In this document: positions 1-12,800 of the stretch, in pieces | Numbering within the stretch: position 1 is the first letter of the stretch | How the letters are laid out: the number at the start of each line of letters is the position of its first letter | Assembly (NCBI RefSeq): GCF_002860865.1 | Contig: NZ_PKIE01000001.1 | Coordinates: 620,001-684,000, forward strand | Length of the DNA: 64,000 bases | Origin: Streptococcus mitis | Lineage (GTDB): Bacteria > Bacillota > Bacilli > Lactobacillales > Streptococcaceae | Reading direction: 5' to 3' | The notes under the pieces: generated by a model | Told to the model about the DNA's origin: nothing | The model's input: only the letters and a program-made list of their open reading frames with translations | The model's database searches: none | Made by a program: the position numbers and the translations under genes

Positions 1-50
1 TCATTTACTGTAAAGACTTCTCCACAGTTGGGACATTTGATTTCGTTCAT
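1..50 (-). CDS. DUF2130-family protein, N-terminal fragment
   Basis: Reading leftward from an ATG at 48-50 the product begins MNEIKCPNCGEVFTVN, a CxxC half zinc ribbon typical of the start of DUF2130 proteins, which have a coiled-coil body and no assigned function. A GGAACGAT stretch just upstream is a plausible ribosome site. Only about 16 codons are inside the window, so the family call rests on the start alone. Confidence 0.6.
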   Translation of the reverse strand, partial: MNEIKCPNCGEVFTVN

Positions 51-145
51 ATCGTTCCTCTTTCTAGGCTTCTGTAACCATTATATCATGCCTGAGGGAA
101 AATCAAAAACAGTGAGTCGAAACCCACCGTTTAACTTCTTTTTCT

Positions 146-1426
146 TTAAATTTTTTCCAAGGCCAAGCGCAAGTCTTCAATCAAATCTTCTACATTTTCA
201 AGACCGATAGACAAGCGGATTTGGTTTGGTGTGACTCCTGCAGCTTCCAGGTCTTTTTCTGACAATTGACCGTGAGTAGTTGTTGCTGGGTGAACAACAA
301 GAGACTTGGCATCTGCCACATTTGCAAGGTCAGAGAAGATTTCCAAATTATCAATAACCTTGCGTGCTTCTGCCTCCCCACCTTTGACATGGAAGGTAAA
401 GATTGAACCAACACCTTTTGGCAAATATTTCTCAGCCAAGGCATGATAAGGACTATCAGCAAGTTTTGGATAGTTGACTTTTTCTACCTTAGGATGGTTG
501 ATAAGAAAATCAACAATTTTCTCTGCATTTTGCACATGGCGCTCCACACGAAGTGAAAGGGTTTCAAGTCCTTGAAGCAAGAGGAAGGCATTAAATGGTG
601 ACAAGGCTGCACCTGTATCACGAAGCAATTGGACACGGACAGCGATAATAAAGGCTGCTGCACCCACATCACGAGTATAGCTCAAATTGTGGTAGCTTGG
701 GTCTTCCTCAACAAATTGAGGGAATTTTCCTGAAGCCGCCCAGTCAAAACGACCACTATCGACAATCACTCCTCCAATAGTCGTACCATGCCCACCGATA
801 AACTTAGTCGCAGAGTGAATGGCAATATCTACACCGTGAGAAAAAACGTTAATCAAATAAGGTGTTGCAAAGGTATTATCCGAAACTAGTGGAATCTGGT
901 GTTTATGAGCAATCTCAGCCAATTTTTCCAAATCTGGAATATTAATCAAGGGATTTCCCAAGGTTTCAATCAAGACAAGCTTGGTATTGTCATTGATAGC
1001 TGCTTCCACTTCCTCCAAATTATCCACATCGACAAAGGTTGTTGTGATCCCATAACGAGGAAGGGTTTCTTTCAAGAGATTGAAGGTTCCACCGTAAATA
1101 GTTGATGCTGCCACTACATGGTCACCTGCATGGGCAAGCGCCAAAATCGTATAAGTCACTGCAGCCATACCTGATGCTGTTGCAAGAGCTCCAACACCGC
1201 CTTCAAGAGCAGCAATTCTTTCTTCAAAGGCAGCCGTTGTAGGATTTGTAATACGAGTATAAATGTTCCCTGGTTTTCTCAAAGCAAACAAATCGGCACC
1301 TTCCTGCGTGTCATCAAAAACAAAGGATGTTGTTTGATAAATCGGCACTGCACGAGACTTAGTTGCTGGATCCACAACTTGACCAGCATGCAATTGTAAG
1401 GTTTCAAATTTAAAATCACGAGTCAT
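146..1426 (-). CDS. metY: O-acetylhomoserine (thiol)-lyase / cysteine synthase-like PLP enzyme
   Basis: Cytosolic PLP enzyme of the Cys/Met metabolism family that makes homocysteine from O-acetylhomoserine and sulfide. The PLP lysine lies in the motif SATKFIGGHG (Lys208), and the N-terminal YQTTSFVF and C-terminal RLSIGLEN segments are typical. Length 426 aa fits the family. A GGAGG box sits 9 nt before the ATG at 1426; an earlier in-frame ATG at 1450 lies one base after the predicted transcription start of an extended -10 (TGCTACAAT, 1458-1466) and would bypass that box. Monocistronic. A cystathionine gamma-synthase-like role cannot be excluded from sequence, but the length and motif spacing favour MetY. 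Confidence 0.9.
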   Translation of the reverse strand: MTRDFKFETLQLHAGQVVDPATKSRAVPIYQTTSFVFDDTQEGADLFALRKPGNIYTRITNPTTAAFEERIAALEGGVGALATASGMAAVTYTILALAHAGDHVVAASTIYGGTFNLLKETLPRYGITTTFVDVDNLEEVEAAINDNTKLVLIETLGNPLINIPDLEKLAEIAHKHQIPLVSDNTFATPYLINVFSHGVDIAIHSATKFIGGHGTTIGGVIVDSGRFDWAASGKFPQFVEEDPSYHNLSYTRDVGAAAFIIAVRVQLLRDTGAALSPFNAFLLLQGLETLSLRVERHVQNAEKIVDFLINHPKVEKVNYPKLADSPYHALAEKYLPKGVGSIFTFHVKGGEAEARKVIDNLEIFSDLANVADAKSLVVHPATTTHGQLSEKDLEAAGVTPNQIRLSIGLENVEDLIEDLRLALEKI

Positions 1427-1540
1427 AAGGCTACCTCCATATAGTTTCATTAAGGATATTGTAGCACTATCTACCTATCTTGACTAATACCTCTTTTCTA
1501 TATTTTGATATAAGAAGCGGCTATTACTTCTTACAAAATC

Positions 1541-1565
1541 GAAAAAAGCACGAATCAATCGTGCT
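1541..1565 (-). terminator. Terminator of the formate/nitrite channel gene
   Basis: Seven-base stem AGCACGA / TCGTGCT at 1547-1565 followed on the minus strand by six T (1542-1547). It lies just past the stop codon at 1573. Confidence 0.8.
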
Positions 1566-1572
1566 CATTTTC

Positions 1573-2370
1573 TTAATCTACATAAGTATCTTCATTTTTA
1601 TTGAGGAAGGCGTATGGAAGACCCATCAAGAGGCCTCCTCCGATAAAGTTTCCGATGAAGGTTACACCCCAGTGGCGAAGCATATTTCCAACACCGAAGT
1701 TAGCAATTGAATCCGCAGCAACACTGAATTTTACAATCGCGAAAGAAGCAAAGTTCGCAGCAATGTGCTCGTTTGTTAAGAATACAAACATGTAAATCGC
1801 TGACAACACAAGCCAAAGTTTGGCACCACCATCTTTGACCAAAACAAATGAAAGAATCGCAATATTTACGAAAATATTTGCCAAAATCGCCTCAAGCAAG
1901 ATTAATTCATTTGAACGGCCTAACTTCATCTCAACAACCCCTGAGATGAAACTATCGTGTGTCAGATGTGCATAAGCTGCTGAGTGGGCAAAGCCCCAAC
2001 CCGCTATCAAGGCTCCGATAAGGTTGAACAAGGTACAGTAAAGTAAAATCTCAGTTGTCTTTCTCCAAGAGATTTTTTTCAAGAAACTACCAGCAGTCAA
2101 GAACATCATGTTTGAAGTTACCAACTCAGCATTCAAGAAAACAATGTAGGCCAAGCCCCAAGCAAAGACAAAGGGGAAGAGGAAGCGTCCACTACCTGGT
2201 GCAATTTTATTAATCAAGTCAGCCCCAACTGCACCAGCAGCAGTACTGAAGGTTAAAAATGCACCTGCGAACATAGAACGAATCGCATACTTAAATTTGC
2301 TTTGACTATAAAGACTTTCTTTCTTCTTGCAAGCAAATTCAATCTTTGAGATAAATTCTGAAGAAACCAT
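1573..2370 (-). CDS. Formate/nitrite transporter (FNT) family channel
   Basis: Six-helix pentameric membrane channel for formate, nitrite or related monocarboxylates. Family features: the N-terminal SMFAGAFLTF helix, the central LVTSNMMFLTAG motif, FLTNEHIAANFA in helix 5, and a C-terminal FIGNFIGGGLLMGLPYAFLN. At 265 aa it is of normal length. AGGAGT precedes the ATG. In streptococci such channels export formate made by pyruvate formate-lyase, and a weak cre-like site upstream would fit carbon control. Substrate cannot be told from sequence. Confidence 0.88.
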   Translation of the reverse strand: MVSSEFISKIEFACKKKESLYSQSKFKYAIRSMFAGAFLTFSTAAGAVGADLINKIAPGSGRFLFPFVFAWGLAYIVFLNAELVTSNMMFLTAGSFLKKISWRKTTEILLYCTLFNLIGALIAGWGFAHSAAYAHLTHDSFISGVVEMKLGRSNELILLEAILANIFVNIAILSFVLVKDGGAKLWLVLSAIYMFVFLTNEHIAANFASFAIVKFSVAADSIANFGVGNMLRHWGVTFIGNFIGGGLLMGLPYAFLNKNEDTYVD

Positions 2371-2424
2371 AATAAACTCCTAAAAATTTTTTACCTGATA
2401 ATTATATCACAAACGTTAAAATTA

Positions 2425-2438
2425 AGGAAGCGTTTTCT
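2425..2438 (-). promoter_or_regulatory. Weak cre-like site upstream of the FNT gene
   Basis: Minus strand AGAAAACGCTTCCT matches the core AANCGNT of the CcpA operator consensus TGNAANCGNTNNCA but has mismatches at both ends. It lies about 60 bp upstream of the start codon. Confidence 0.3.
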
Positions 2439-2472
2439 GTATTTCATAAAAGTTTATTCTTATGAAAAGCTT

Positions 2473-2506
2473 AAAAAATCAGTGAAATCCAGGATTTCAC
2501 TGATTT
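2473..2506 (-). terminator. Terminator of srtA
   Basis: Perfect 14-base stem AAATCAGTGAAATC / GATTTCACTGATTT with a three-base loop (2476-2506) and a six-T run on the minus strand, directly after the srtA stop. Confidence 0.85.
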
Positions 2507-2509
2507 GTA

Positions 2510-3250
2510 TTAATAAAATTGTTTATATGGTTGATTGAAAGCTGTTAGGATTTCATCAGATGTTTGTGAATAATCTTTTGTTTCTTTCAAATCGCCTTTT
2601 ACAATAATACGTTCTGTAGCGGCAAGGTCTTCACAGGTTACTAATGTAATCTCATTTACCCCATCTCTATCATCAACTTCATCAACACGATCCGGTGTAA
2701 CACGTTTAACTTCACGTATTTCATAAGTATAAACTTTATTTTTATCGGTTAGATAAATCTTCATACCATTTTTAGCGTTATCTAAAGGAGAAAATAACAT
2801 TTTATTAGCATTATTGACACCAAAAATATGATGACTAGCTAGACTATAATTTCCTTTTCCCATCACTTGATCGCGTTTCATCGTACCAGCACCATAGAAG
2901 AGATTGACATTATCAAGCCCTTTAAAAATTGGCAGATTCATTTCTAATTCAGGGACTGCAATTCCGCCGATAACTGGTAATTTTTGAGCATCCCATTGAG
3001 AAGCTAGAACCGCTTCAGAAGAGATAGCATTGACAGAATCAAAATCAAAATTTCCTTCTGTATCCTGATTTTCTTCTATTTTTTCTTTTGATACCTGACT
3101 AACTTGGTATTTATTGGTATTCCAAACTATGAAAATATCACGAATTTTAGCATTAAAAATCAAAGCAATTGATAGTAGTATCAGAAATCCTGCTAGGATA
3201 TTTGTCAGCAGATTTTTTCGTTTATTTTTCTTCTTATTTTTTTGAGACAT
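2510..3250 (-). CDS. srtA: Sortase A (housekeeping LPXTG transpeptidase)
   Basis: Membrane-anchored transpeptidase that cleaves LPXTG proteins and links them to the cell wall. One N-terminal membrane segment (about residues 14-33) follows a Lys-rich start. Catalytic residues are His140 in SLASHHIFG, Cys206 in ITLVTC and Arg214 eight residues later. At 246 aa it is the usual length for streptococcal SrtA. Its ATG overlaps the gyrA stop by one base (TAATG), so it is probably translationally coupled to gyrA; the gyrA-srtA order is conserved in streptococci. Confidence 0.95.
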   Translation of the reverse strand: MSQKNKKKNKRKNLLTNILAGFLILLSIALIFNAKIRDIFIVWNTNKYQVSQVSKEKIEENQDTEGNFDFDSVNAISSEAVLASQWDAQKLPVIGGIAVPELEMNLPIFKGLDNVNLFYGAGTMKRDQVMGKGNYSLASHHIFGVNNANKMLFSPLDNAKNGMKIYLTDKNKVYTYEIREVKRVTPDRVDEVDDRDGVNEITLVTCEDLAATERIIVKGDLKETKDYSQTSDEILTAFNQPYKQFY

Positions 3251-5718
3251 TATGCTTCACCTTCTGTTTCGTTTTCTGTCCCAACTTCTTCTTTTTCTGC
3301 CGCTGCAACCGTAGTAAAGGTCACAATTTTAGCATCTTGATCCAGACGCATTACTTTAACTCCCATAGTTGAGCGTCCTGTTTGTGAAATATTGGCAACA
3401 TTGGTTCGAATCATGACACCTGTATCAGTGATAATCATCAAATCTTCATCACCTTTAACAGTCAAGAGACCTGATAGAGGACCATTTTTCTCAGCCACAT
3501 TAGCCGTCTTCATCCCTTTACCACCACGACCTTTTGTTGGATATTCGGTCGCGACTGTACGCTTACCATATCCTTTTTCTGTGATGATAAGAACCTCGTC
3601 TTGATCAGTAATTACGCTAGCACCAACTACTGTGTCTCCCTCACGGAGATTCACACCTTTCACACCTGTGGCGATACGACTCATGCCGCGAACGGCTGAT
3701 TGATTAAAGCGAACTGCATAACCAAACTTGGTACCAATAATAATATCCGTCTCTTCTTCCGTCAACAAGACATTAATTAACTCATCTTCATCTTTAAGAT
3801 TCAGTGCTTTAAGTCCATTTTGACGAATATTAGCAAATTCCTTAACGCTCGTTCTCTTCACAATACCGTGACGGGTTGTAAAGAAGAGATAAGCATCATC
3901 ACTGCGTTCAGACTCAACATTGATAATAGTCTGAATACTTTCGCCTTCATCCAATTTCAAGAGATTAACTACTGGTAGTCCTTTGGCCGTCCGACCATAC
4001 TCAGGAATTTCATATCCTTTCAGGCGATAGACGCGTCCTTTATTTGTGAAGAAGAGCAGGTGATCATGGGTGCTAGTCGACACTAACTCACGAACAAAAT
4101 CGTCATCCTTAACACCTGTACCTTGAACACCGCGGCCACCACGTTTTTGAGCAGTAAATTCAGCTTGGTCCAGACGTTTGATGTATCCCTTATTAGAAAG
4201 CGTAATCAAGACATCCGATTCTTCAATCAAATCCTCATCTTCAAGACTCAATACTTCACCGACCATCAACTCTGTACGACGTTGGTCGCCAAACTTACGC
4301 TTAACTTCATCCAATTCTTCTTTGATGATTTGAGAAACACGTTCTGGTTTAGCAAGAATATCTGCTAAATCCGCAATCAGAGCCAAGAGGTCATCATACT
4401 CAGACTGGATCTTATCGCGTTCCAAGCCTGTCAAACGACGAAGACGCATGTCTAGTATAGCCTGACTTTGACGTTCAGAAAGCTTAAACTTACTCATCAA
4501 CTCAGCTTGTGCTTCCGCATCTGTTTCACTAGCACGGATGATACGAATCACTTCGTCGATATGGTCTAGCGCAATCAAGAGACCTTCTAAGATATGAGCA
4601 CGTGCTTCCGCTTTTTCCTTATCAAAACGTGTCCGACGAACAACCACTTCTTTTTGGTGTTCGATATAAGCATCCAAAATCTGACGAAGAGACAAAATCT
4701 TGGGTACCCCATTTTGGATAGCAAGCATATTGAAACCAAAGTTAGTTTGCATCTGGGTCATCTTGAAAAGATTGTTGAGGATAACATTTGCTGAGGCATC
4801 GCGCTTAACTTCGATAACAAATCGAACACCTTCACGGTTTGATTCATCACGTACGGCTGTGATGCCCTCAATCCGTTTTTCCTGAACCAAACGAACAATA
4901 TGCTCATGGACCTTGGTTTTATTGACCATGTAAGGAAATTCTGTTACAACGATGCGCTCACGGCCAGTCTTAGTTTCTTCAATTTCAGTACGAGAACGAA
5001 GGACAATAGAACCTTTACCTGTTTCATAAGCCTTATGAATGCCTGATTTCCCCATGACAAGGGCACCTGTTGGAAAATCTGGACCAGGCAAGACTTCCAT
5101 CAAGTCCTTAGTCGTCACTTCAGGATTGTCCATGACCAACTTCACTGCATCAATGGTTTCTCCCAAGTTGTGAGGCGGAATATTGGTCGCCATTCCAACG
5201 GCAATACCAGTTGCTCCATTAACTAAAAGATTTGGAAAACGAGCTGGCAAGACCAAAGGTTCACGTTCATTGGCATCATAGTTATCAACGAAATCAACTG
5301 TATTTTTATTGATATCACGAAGCATTTCCAGAGCAATCTTGCTCATGCGTGCCTCAGTGTAACGCTGGGCGGCAGCACCATCTCCATCCATGGAACCAAA
5401 GTTTCCATGCCCATCTACAAGCATGTAACGGTAACTCCACCATTGAGCCATACGAACCATAGCTTCATAGATAGAGGAATCCCCGTGTGGGTGGTATTTA
5501 CCCATGACATCCCCTGTAATACGAGCAGATTTTTTATGAGGTTTGTCTGGAGTAACACCCAATTCATTCATTCCATAGAGAATCCGACGGTGAACTGGTT
5601 TCAAGCCATCTCGAACATCAGGAAGAGCCCGCGCTACGATAACACTCATGGCGTAATCGATAAAGCTCGTCTTCATCTCCTTTGTCAGATTGACATTCAC
5701 TAAATTTCTATCCTGCAT
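3250..5718 (-). CDS. gyrA: DNA gyrase subunit A
   Basis: Breakage-reunion subunit of gyrase. The active-site Tyr120 lies in [10 protein letters not shown], and the GyrA box QKRGGRG marks the C-terminal beta-pinwheel. Counting from MQDRNL (822 aa, the pneumococcal length), the quinolone region reads [10 protein letters not shown] with Ser81 and Glu85, the wild-type residues. The start at 5718 is chosen because a GAGG box lies about 10 nt upstream; the longer ATG at 5733 lacks one. Followed by srtA in the same transcript. Confidence 0.97.
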   Translation of the reverse strand: MQDRNLVNVNLTKEMKTSFIDYAMSVIVARALPDVRDGLKPVHRRILYGMNELGVTPDKPHKKSARITGDVMGKYHPHGDSSIYEAMVRMAQWWSYRYMLVDGHGNFGSMDGDGAAAQRYTEARMSKIALEMLRDINKNTVDFVDNYDANEREPLVLPARFPNLLVNGATGIAVGMATNIPPHNLGETIDAVKLVMDNPEVTTKDLMEVLPGPDFPTGALVMGKSGIHKAYETGKGSIVLRSRTEIEETKTGRERIVVTEFPYMVNKTKVHEHIVRLVQEKRIEGITAVRDESNREGVRFVIEVKRDASANVILNNLFKMTQMQTNFGFNMLAIQNGVPKILSLRQILDAYIEHQKEVVVRRTRFDKEKAEARAHILEGLLIALDHIDEVIRIIRASETDAEAQAELMSKFKLSERQSQAILDMRLRRLTGLERDKIQSEYDDLLALIADLADILAKPERVSQIIKEELDEVKRKFGDQRRTELMVGEVLSLEDEDLIEESDVLITLSNKGYIKRLDQAEFTAQKRGGRGVQGTGVKDDDFVRELVSTSTHDHLLFFTNKGRVYRLKGYEIPEYGRTAKGLPVVNLLKLDEGESIQTIINVESERSDDAYLFFTTRHGIVKRTSVKEFANIRQNGLKALNLKDEDELINVLLTEEETDIIIGTKFGYAVRFNQSAVRGMSRIATGVKGVNLREGDTVVGASVITDQDEVLIITEKGYGKRTVATEYPTKGRGGKGMKTANVAEKNGPLSGLLTVKGDEDLMIITDTGVMIRTNVANISQTGRSTMGVKVMRLDQDAKIVTFTTVAAAEKEEVGTENETEGEA

Positions 5719-5755
5719 TAATAAATGCCTCATTTCACTATTAGTAATTAATAAT

Positions 5756-5764
5756 ATTATACCA
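5756..5764 (-). promoter_or_regulatory. Extended -10 promoter of gyrA-srtA
   Basis: Minus strand TGGTATAAT. The predicted transcription start near 5749 gives a leader of about 30 nt before the ATG at 5718. A poor -35 (CTGAAA, 5779-5784) lies 17 bp upstream. Confidence 0.7.
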
Positions 5765-5797
5765 TAATGTCCGCCATATTTCAGGTATCCAAATTAG

Positions 5798-5811
5798 CTA
5801 AAACGTTTACA
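5798..5811 (-). promoter_or_regulatory. Candidate cre site between gyrA and ldh
   Basis: Minus strand TGTAAACGTTTTAG fits TGNAANCGNTNN with mismatches only in the last two bases. It lies just upstream of the ldh -35 box. A site upstream of the -35 is the arrangement expected for CcpA activation, which fits glycolytic ldh; this is inference. Confidence 0.5.
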
Positions 5812-5833
5812 TCAAGAACTCCAAGGCATATTC

Positions 5834-5862
5834 GTGACAAAGCTTTTTAAAAGTGATAGAAT
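5834..5862 (+). promoter_or_regulatory. ldh promoter
   Basis: GTGACA (5834-5839), 17 bp, then TGATAGAAT with -10 TAGAAT at 5857-5862. Confidence 0.7.
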
Positions 5863-5870
5863 TAAAATAA

Positions 5871-6899
<1,029 letters not shown>

Positions 6900-6909
6900 T
6901 TAAAGTTGA

Positions 6910-6944
6910 AATAACTCCTTGAATCCTCAAGGGGTTATTTTTTG
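6910..6944 (+). terminator. ldh terminator
   Basis: Stem AATAACTCCTTGA / TCAAGGGGTTATT with one G-T pair, then six T. Confidence 0.85.
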
Positions 6945-6998
6945 TGTTTAAACTCAATATCTTGCTTGCTGAAAGCAATGTACCTCTTAAAGCTATAA

Positions 6999-7115
6999 GC
7001 GCTTGAAGTTCATAAAGACGCCAAAGCAACAAATCAGATTTATACTCACATCACAAAGATCATGAAGCAAGCCGTGCTTGACGTAATTAATACCGTCGCA
7101 TTAAATCGCAAGTAA
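6999..7115 (+). pseudogene. 3' remnant of a phage/ICE-type tyrosine integrase gene
   Basis: The frame ending in TAA at 7113-7115 reads LEVHKDAKATNQIYTHITKI and continues with MKQAVLDVINTVALNRK. This is the C-terminal end of tyrosine recombinases, normally LGHKDxxTTxxIYTHVT, with the nucleophile Tyr before Thr-His. An in-frame TAA at 6996-6998 and no recognisable sequence further up show that only the last 35-40 codons remain. Scar of a lost integrated element, lying between ldh and pyk. Confidence 0.65.
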
Positions 7116-7134
7116 AAAATTTTGCCCCATAAAC

Positions 7135-7183
7135 AAAAAAGCCCATCATACAGGCTAGAAAGCTTGATATGATAGGCTTTTTC
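7135..7183 (-). terminator. pyk terminator, possibly bidirectional
   Basis: Arms AAGCCCATCATA (7139-7150) and TATGATAGGCTT (7168-7179) pair with one mismatch. A runs to the left and T runs to the right allow termination in both directions. It closely resembles the hup terminator at 47233-47279. Confidence 0.75.
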
Positions 7184-7192
7184 TTATTTTAA

Positions 7193-8698
7193 TTAACGTA
7201 CTGTGCGGATACGCATTGTGTTCGTACGAACAGCTTCTCCAACTGGTACACCAGCTACGATAACGATATCGTCACCAGATTGTACAAGTCCTGCTTCAAC
7301 TGCTTTACGTTCAGCGATTTCAAACATATCGTCAGTTGATGATGGAGCATCTGTCAACATTGGGATAACACCCCAGTTCAACATCAATCCACGTTCTGTC
7401 AATTCGTCGAATGTCAATGCTAAGATGTCAGCATTTGGACGGTATTTAGAGATCAAACGTGCAGTGTGACCAGTCTTAGTAAGAGTTACAACCAATTTAA
7501 TGTCCATTGAGTTAGTAGCATCTTTAACAGCTGAAGCCATTACTTCTGTCTTAGAGTTACGTTCGAATGAATCTGAGTTCAAACGTCCGTATTCGTTAAG
7601 AAGAGTTTGAGCGTTCTTATCGATTGTAGCCATTGTAGCTACTGACTCAAGTGGGTATTTACCGTTTGCAGACTCACCTGAAAGCATTGTAGCATCAGTT
7701 CCGTCGATAACAGCGTTAAATACGTCTGATACTTCTGAACGAGTTGCACGTGGTTTTTCAGTCATTGTTTCAAGCATGTTTGTTGCAGTGATAACAACTT
7801 TACCTGCAGCATTGACTTTAGTGATGATCATTTTTTGGTAAACTGGAACCATTTCGAATGGTACTTCGATACCCATGTCACCACGAGCGATCATGATACC
7901 ATCAGCAGCTTCGATGATTTCATCCAAGTTATCGATACCTTGTTGGTTTTCGATTTTAGCAAACAATTGAACATGTCCGTTTCCAGTTTCTTCACAGATT
8001 GCACGAACTTCGTTCACATCTTTTGCAGTACGTACGAATGAAATCGCGATGAAGTTGATACCTTGTTCAAGACCGAAACGGATATCGTCGTTATCGCGTT
8101 CAGCAAGAGCTGGGAAAGGAATTTTAGTGTTAGGAATGTTCACACCTTTTTGTTTAGCGATGATACCATCGTTTTCAACTTCAACTTCAAATTCACGAGT
8201 TGCATCATCTTTAGCAACCACACGAAGACCAAGTTTACCATCGTCAACCAACACTTGACGACCAACTTCAACATCATCATAGATATCAAGAGCACCAGCA
8301 ACGTTCAACGCAATCACTTCACGAGTTGATTTGATTCCTTGTTTAGTTGCAACACGGATTTTTTCACCAGTTTTGTATGAATACTCTTTAGCTTCACCTT
8401 CGAACAATTCTGTACGGATTTCTGGTCCTTTTGTATCAAGAAGGAAACCAACTTTTTTACCTGCAAGTTTTTCTGCAAGTTTAACAGTTGCCATACGCTC
8501 ACCTTGTTCTTGGTGGTCACCGTGTGAGAAGTTGAAACGGAATGTGTTAGCACCAGCTTCAATCAATTTAGCAATGTTTTTAGCTGAAGCTTCAACATCA
8601 AGTTTTTCACCCCAGTATCCGTCATCACCAAATTTTTTACCACCACGGATTTCTACCGCAGGACCCAAAGTTGCAACGATTTTTACACGTTTATTCAT
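7193..8698 (-). CDS. pyk: Pyruvate kinase
   Basis: Last ATP-forming step of glycolysis (phosphoenolpyruvate to pyruvate). Substrate-site motifs NTFRFNFSHG and LLDTKGPEIRT, catalytic Lys in VQLFAKIENQQG, metal site GIMIARGDMG, and the DGTDATMLSGESANG loop are all present. 501 aa, normal for streptococci. AAGGAG precedes the ATG. It follows pfkA by 58 bp on the same strand, the usual lactic acid bacterial pfkA-pyk operon. Confidence 0.97.
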   Translation of the reverse strand: MNKRVKIVATLGPAVEIRGGKKFGDDGYWGEKLDVEASAKNIAKLIEAGANTFRFNFSHGDHQEQGERMATVKLAEKLAGKKVGFLLDTKGPEIRTELFEGEAKEYSYKTGEKIRVATKQGIKSTREVIALNVAGALDIYDDVEVGRQVLVDDGKLGLRVVAKDDATREFEVEVENDGIIAKQKGVNIPNTKIPFPALAERDNDDIRFGLEQGINFIAISFVRTAKDVNEVRAICEETGNGHVQLFAKIENQQGIDNLDEIIEAADGIMIARGDMGIEVPFEMVPVYQKMIITKVNAAGKVVITATNMLETMTEKPRATRSEVSDVFNAVIDGTDATMLSGESANGKYPLESVATMATIDKNAQTLLNEYGRLNSDSFERNSKTEVMASAVKDATNSMDIKLVVTLTKTGHTARLISKYRPNADILALTFDELTERGLMLNWGVIPMLTDAPSSTDDMFEIAERKAVEAGLVQSGDDIVIVAGVPVGEAVRTNTMRIRTVR

Positions 8699-8756
8699 GA
8701 TTTTTGTGACTCCTTTATATATATGACCTTTTTGGTCTTATTAACTAAATTGTAAA

Positions 8757-9770
<1,014 letters not shown>

Positions 9771-9802
9771 TTATGCTCCTTTTTCTTTTAACATTCTTAT
9801 TA

Positions 9803-9811
9803 ATTATACCA
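9803..9811 (-). promoter_or_regulatory. Extended -10 promoter of pfkA-pyk
   Basis: Minus strand TGTGGTATAAT. Predicted start near 9796, about 30 nt before the pfkA ATG. No good -35 box. Confidence 0.65.
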
Positions 9812-9846
9812 CATTTGATTTTAAAATTCTTCTATTTTCCGTATTT

Positions 9847-12800
9847 TTAGCGATAAATCGTTTTCATAACGATTTCATTCAATTTTGCTTCTAATTCATT
9901 GGATTTAGCTACAAAATGATGGGGAGAAACGATTGTTTTCTGTTCCTCTTCATACCTGATGATGACTGGGATTGGGCCTTTATACTGGTCTAAAATACGT
10001 GAAATTTCTTGATCCGATTCATGATTTTTCACCTGTATCCAAAAGCGTTCAGCAACTGCTTCTCTTATTTCTTGTGCAATCATTTGCAGACGGCCATCAC
10101 GTGACTGGATTTTTCCTTTTATATAGTAGAAGGCTCCCTCTTTTATTTCCTGCCCAACCTGACGATATAAGTCTGAAAAGAGAGTGACATCCAATTTTTT
10201 CTTACTGTCATCTACCTGTAAAAATGCCATATTTTCGCCCTTTTTGGTACGAATTACTTTTATCTTCTGAACTTCAACCAAGATAATAGCGTAGCTATTT
10301 TCTGACAAATCCCCAATTGGGGTAATCGGGTAAATAGCCTTACTTGCGATAGTTTGTAGGGGATGTTTGCTGACACCTATCCCTAAAAGCTCTTGTTCCA
10401 TATAGAATTTTTCTTGATCTGTCCAATCTTCCGATTCCTGCCAACTATAAATAGTATCTCCAAACAAACTTCCTAACTCTTTTACAAATTCAAATAGATT
10501 AACTAAATTATTGAATACTTTTTGGCGATTTTTTTCAAATGAATCGAAAAGACCAACTTTTACCAAAGGTTCTAGCAGAGGAAGTTTCAAATAATTCTCA
10601 GGTAATTTAGCTATAAAATCTTCAATGTTAGAATAGGGTCTATTTTCAATAATCCAAAGTGCCAAATCCTTGCTGATTCCCTTAATCGATTTCAATCCTA
10701 GATAGATGGCCTTGTTGGCAATTTTATCGTGATAAGGAATGGTGTTGATGGACAGAGGCGCTACTTCAAAGCCTGCTTCTAAGGCATCTGTTAAGTAATC
10801 ACTGTTGGCGGAATTCAACATGACCTGATAAAAAATGGCTGGATAATGCGTTTTGAAATAAGCCAACTGGAAGGCCAAGGCTGAGTAGGCATAGGCGTGA
10901 GATCTATTAAATCCATAACCTGCAAACTTCTCCATAACATCAAAAACCTGCTCTGCTTTTTCCGCAGTATGTCCAGCTTCTAATGAACCTTGAATAAAAG
11001 AAGCCCTCATCTCATGCATGGCAGAGGCATCCTTTTTCCCCATAGCTCGGCGCAAAATATCGGCTTTCCCAAGACTAAATCCAGCAAAACGCTGAGCAAC
11101 CTGCATAACCTGCTCCTGATAGAGCATAATTCCGTAAGTTGGAGCCAAAATATCCTCCAGTACTGGATCCAGAACAGTCACTTCTTCCTGCCCATGCTTT
11201 CTTGCCACAAAATTATTGATATAATCACTAGCACCTGGTCGATTTAGGGAAGTAGTTGCTACGACATCTTCAAAACAGACTGGCTGCACACGCTTGAGCA
11301 GGCGAATAGCTCCAGGTTGCTCAAATTGAAAGATACCTTTTGTATTACCAGCAGCAAATAAAGCCAGCGTTTCTTTGTCTTCCAAATCGATTTCTTCTAT
11401 TTTCAAGTGAATGCCTTCTGTTTCAGCAAGTAATTCTTGCATCTTCTGGACAAAGGTCAGATTTCGTAGTCCCAGAAAGTCCATCTTCAAAAGCCCGCTA
11501 GCCTCAACACCATGAGCATCATACTGAGTCAGTGGAATTTCATCACCATGCTTTAGAGGGATGTAATTGGTCAAATCTTGGTCACTGATTACAACACCAG
11601 CTGCATGGACAGAGGTTTGTCTTGGATAGCCCTCTATCTTGCAAGCAATCTCAAAGGCTTTTTGGTATTCTAACTTACTATTGATTTGCTGACGAAACTG
11701 TAGATTGCCCTCATAGGCCGACTTAAGATTGTCCCGAAAACTGATTTTCTTAGTAATTGCAGATAATTCATACTCTGGCACACCAAAACGTTTCAAGACA
11801 TCTCGTAGAGCTTGCTTGGCTCCAAAGGTTGAAAAAGTAACGATTTGAGCAGCATGTTTACTACCATATTTATTGCCAACATATCTGATAAAATCTGGAC
11901 GATAAATATCAGGAATATCGATATCAATATCAGGCATAGTATAGCGTTCACGATTGAGAAAGCGTTCAAAAATCAGATTTTTCTCTACTGGGTCAATCCC
12001 CGTGATGTCTAAGGCATAAGAAACCAAACTACCAACAGCAGAACCCCGTCCCATTCCCATATAATAGCCATTCGAACGTCCGAAACGCAGCAAATCCCAG
12101 ACAACCAAGAAATAATCATCAAAGCCCATATCATGAATAACAGCCAATTCTTGGTCTAGACGGTCTTGATATTCTTTACTAGACAACCCCTTATGAGCAA
12201 GCCCCAGTTCAGCACGTTCTCTCAACTCTTCTACTGCTGGTCTAGCTGGATTAAAGCGAGGCAATTTCAGACTAGTATCCAAGTCATACGAAATACCTGA
12301 AATAAGTTTTTCTAAATTGTCCAAGGCTTGCGGAAAACGCTCTTGGAATAATTTCTCTAAAGAACTTGCTGATATAAGGACATCTTGTCGTGAGCGCAAG
12401 GGAACTTCTCTAAGTGGTAGATTTTCTTTAATCGCTGTTAAGACTTGCAGAACTTCTCTATCCCTGCTTTCAAAAGCATTGACCCGATAAAGTGGCAAAA
12501 TAGGACGATAAAATTCGCTGGCCAGTGTTTCTGGGTAAACCCCTATATAGTAATCACAGCCTAGATTTAGTGATTCAAGCTCTTCAAAATAAGGCACAAT
12601 TACCGCGATATCCTCCAGATACTGAGATAGAACTGACCAATTTTTCTCCCCCTGCATCTTGGCTGTTGAAAGCTTCATCAACTGCTGATAGCCCACACTA
12701 GATAGAGCTAAAAAGCGTAAATTCACTTCCTGATTATCTACAAACACAATCATTTCAAGACCTAACAAAGGATGAATGCCATATTTTTTTGTAACCTCTA

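Noticed and set aside
899..1105. Plus-strand open frame inside metY
   Set aside because: Antisense to a strongly conserved enzyme, no ribosome site, unlike any family I know.
8331..8726. 131-codon frame antisense to pyk
   Set aside because: Arises from the biased codon use of pyk; no independent support.
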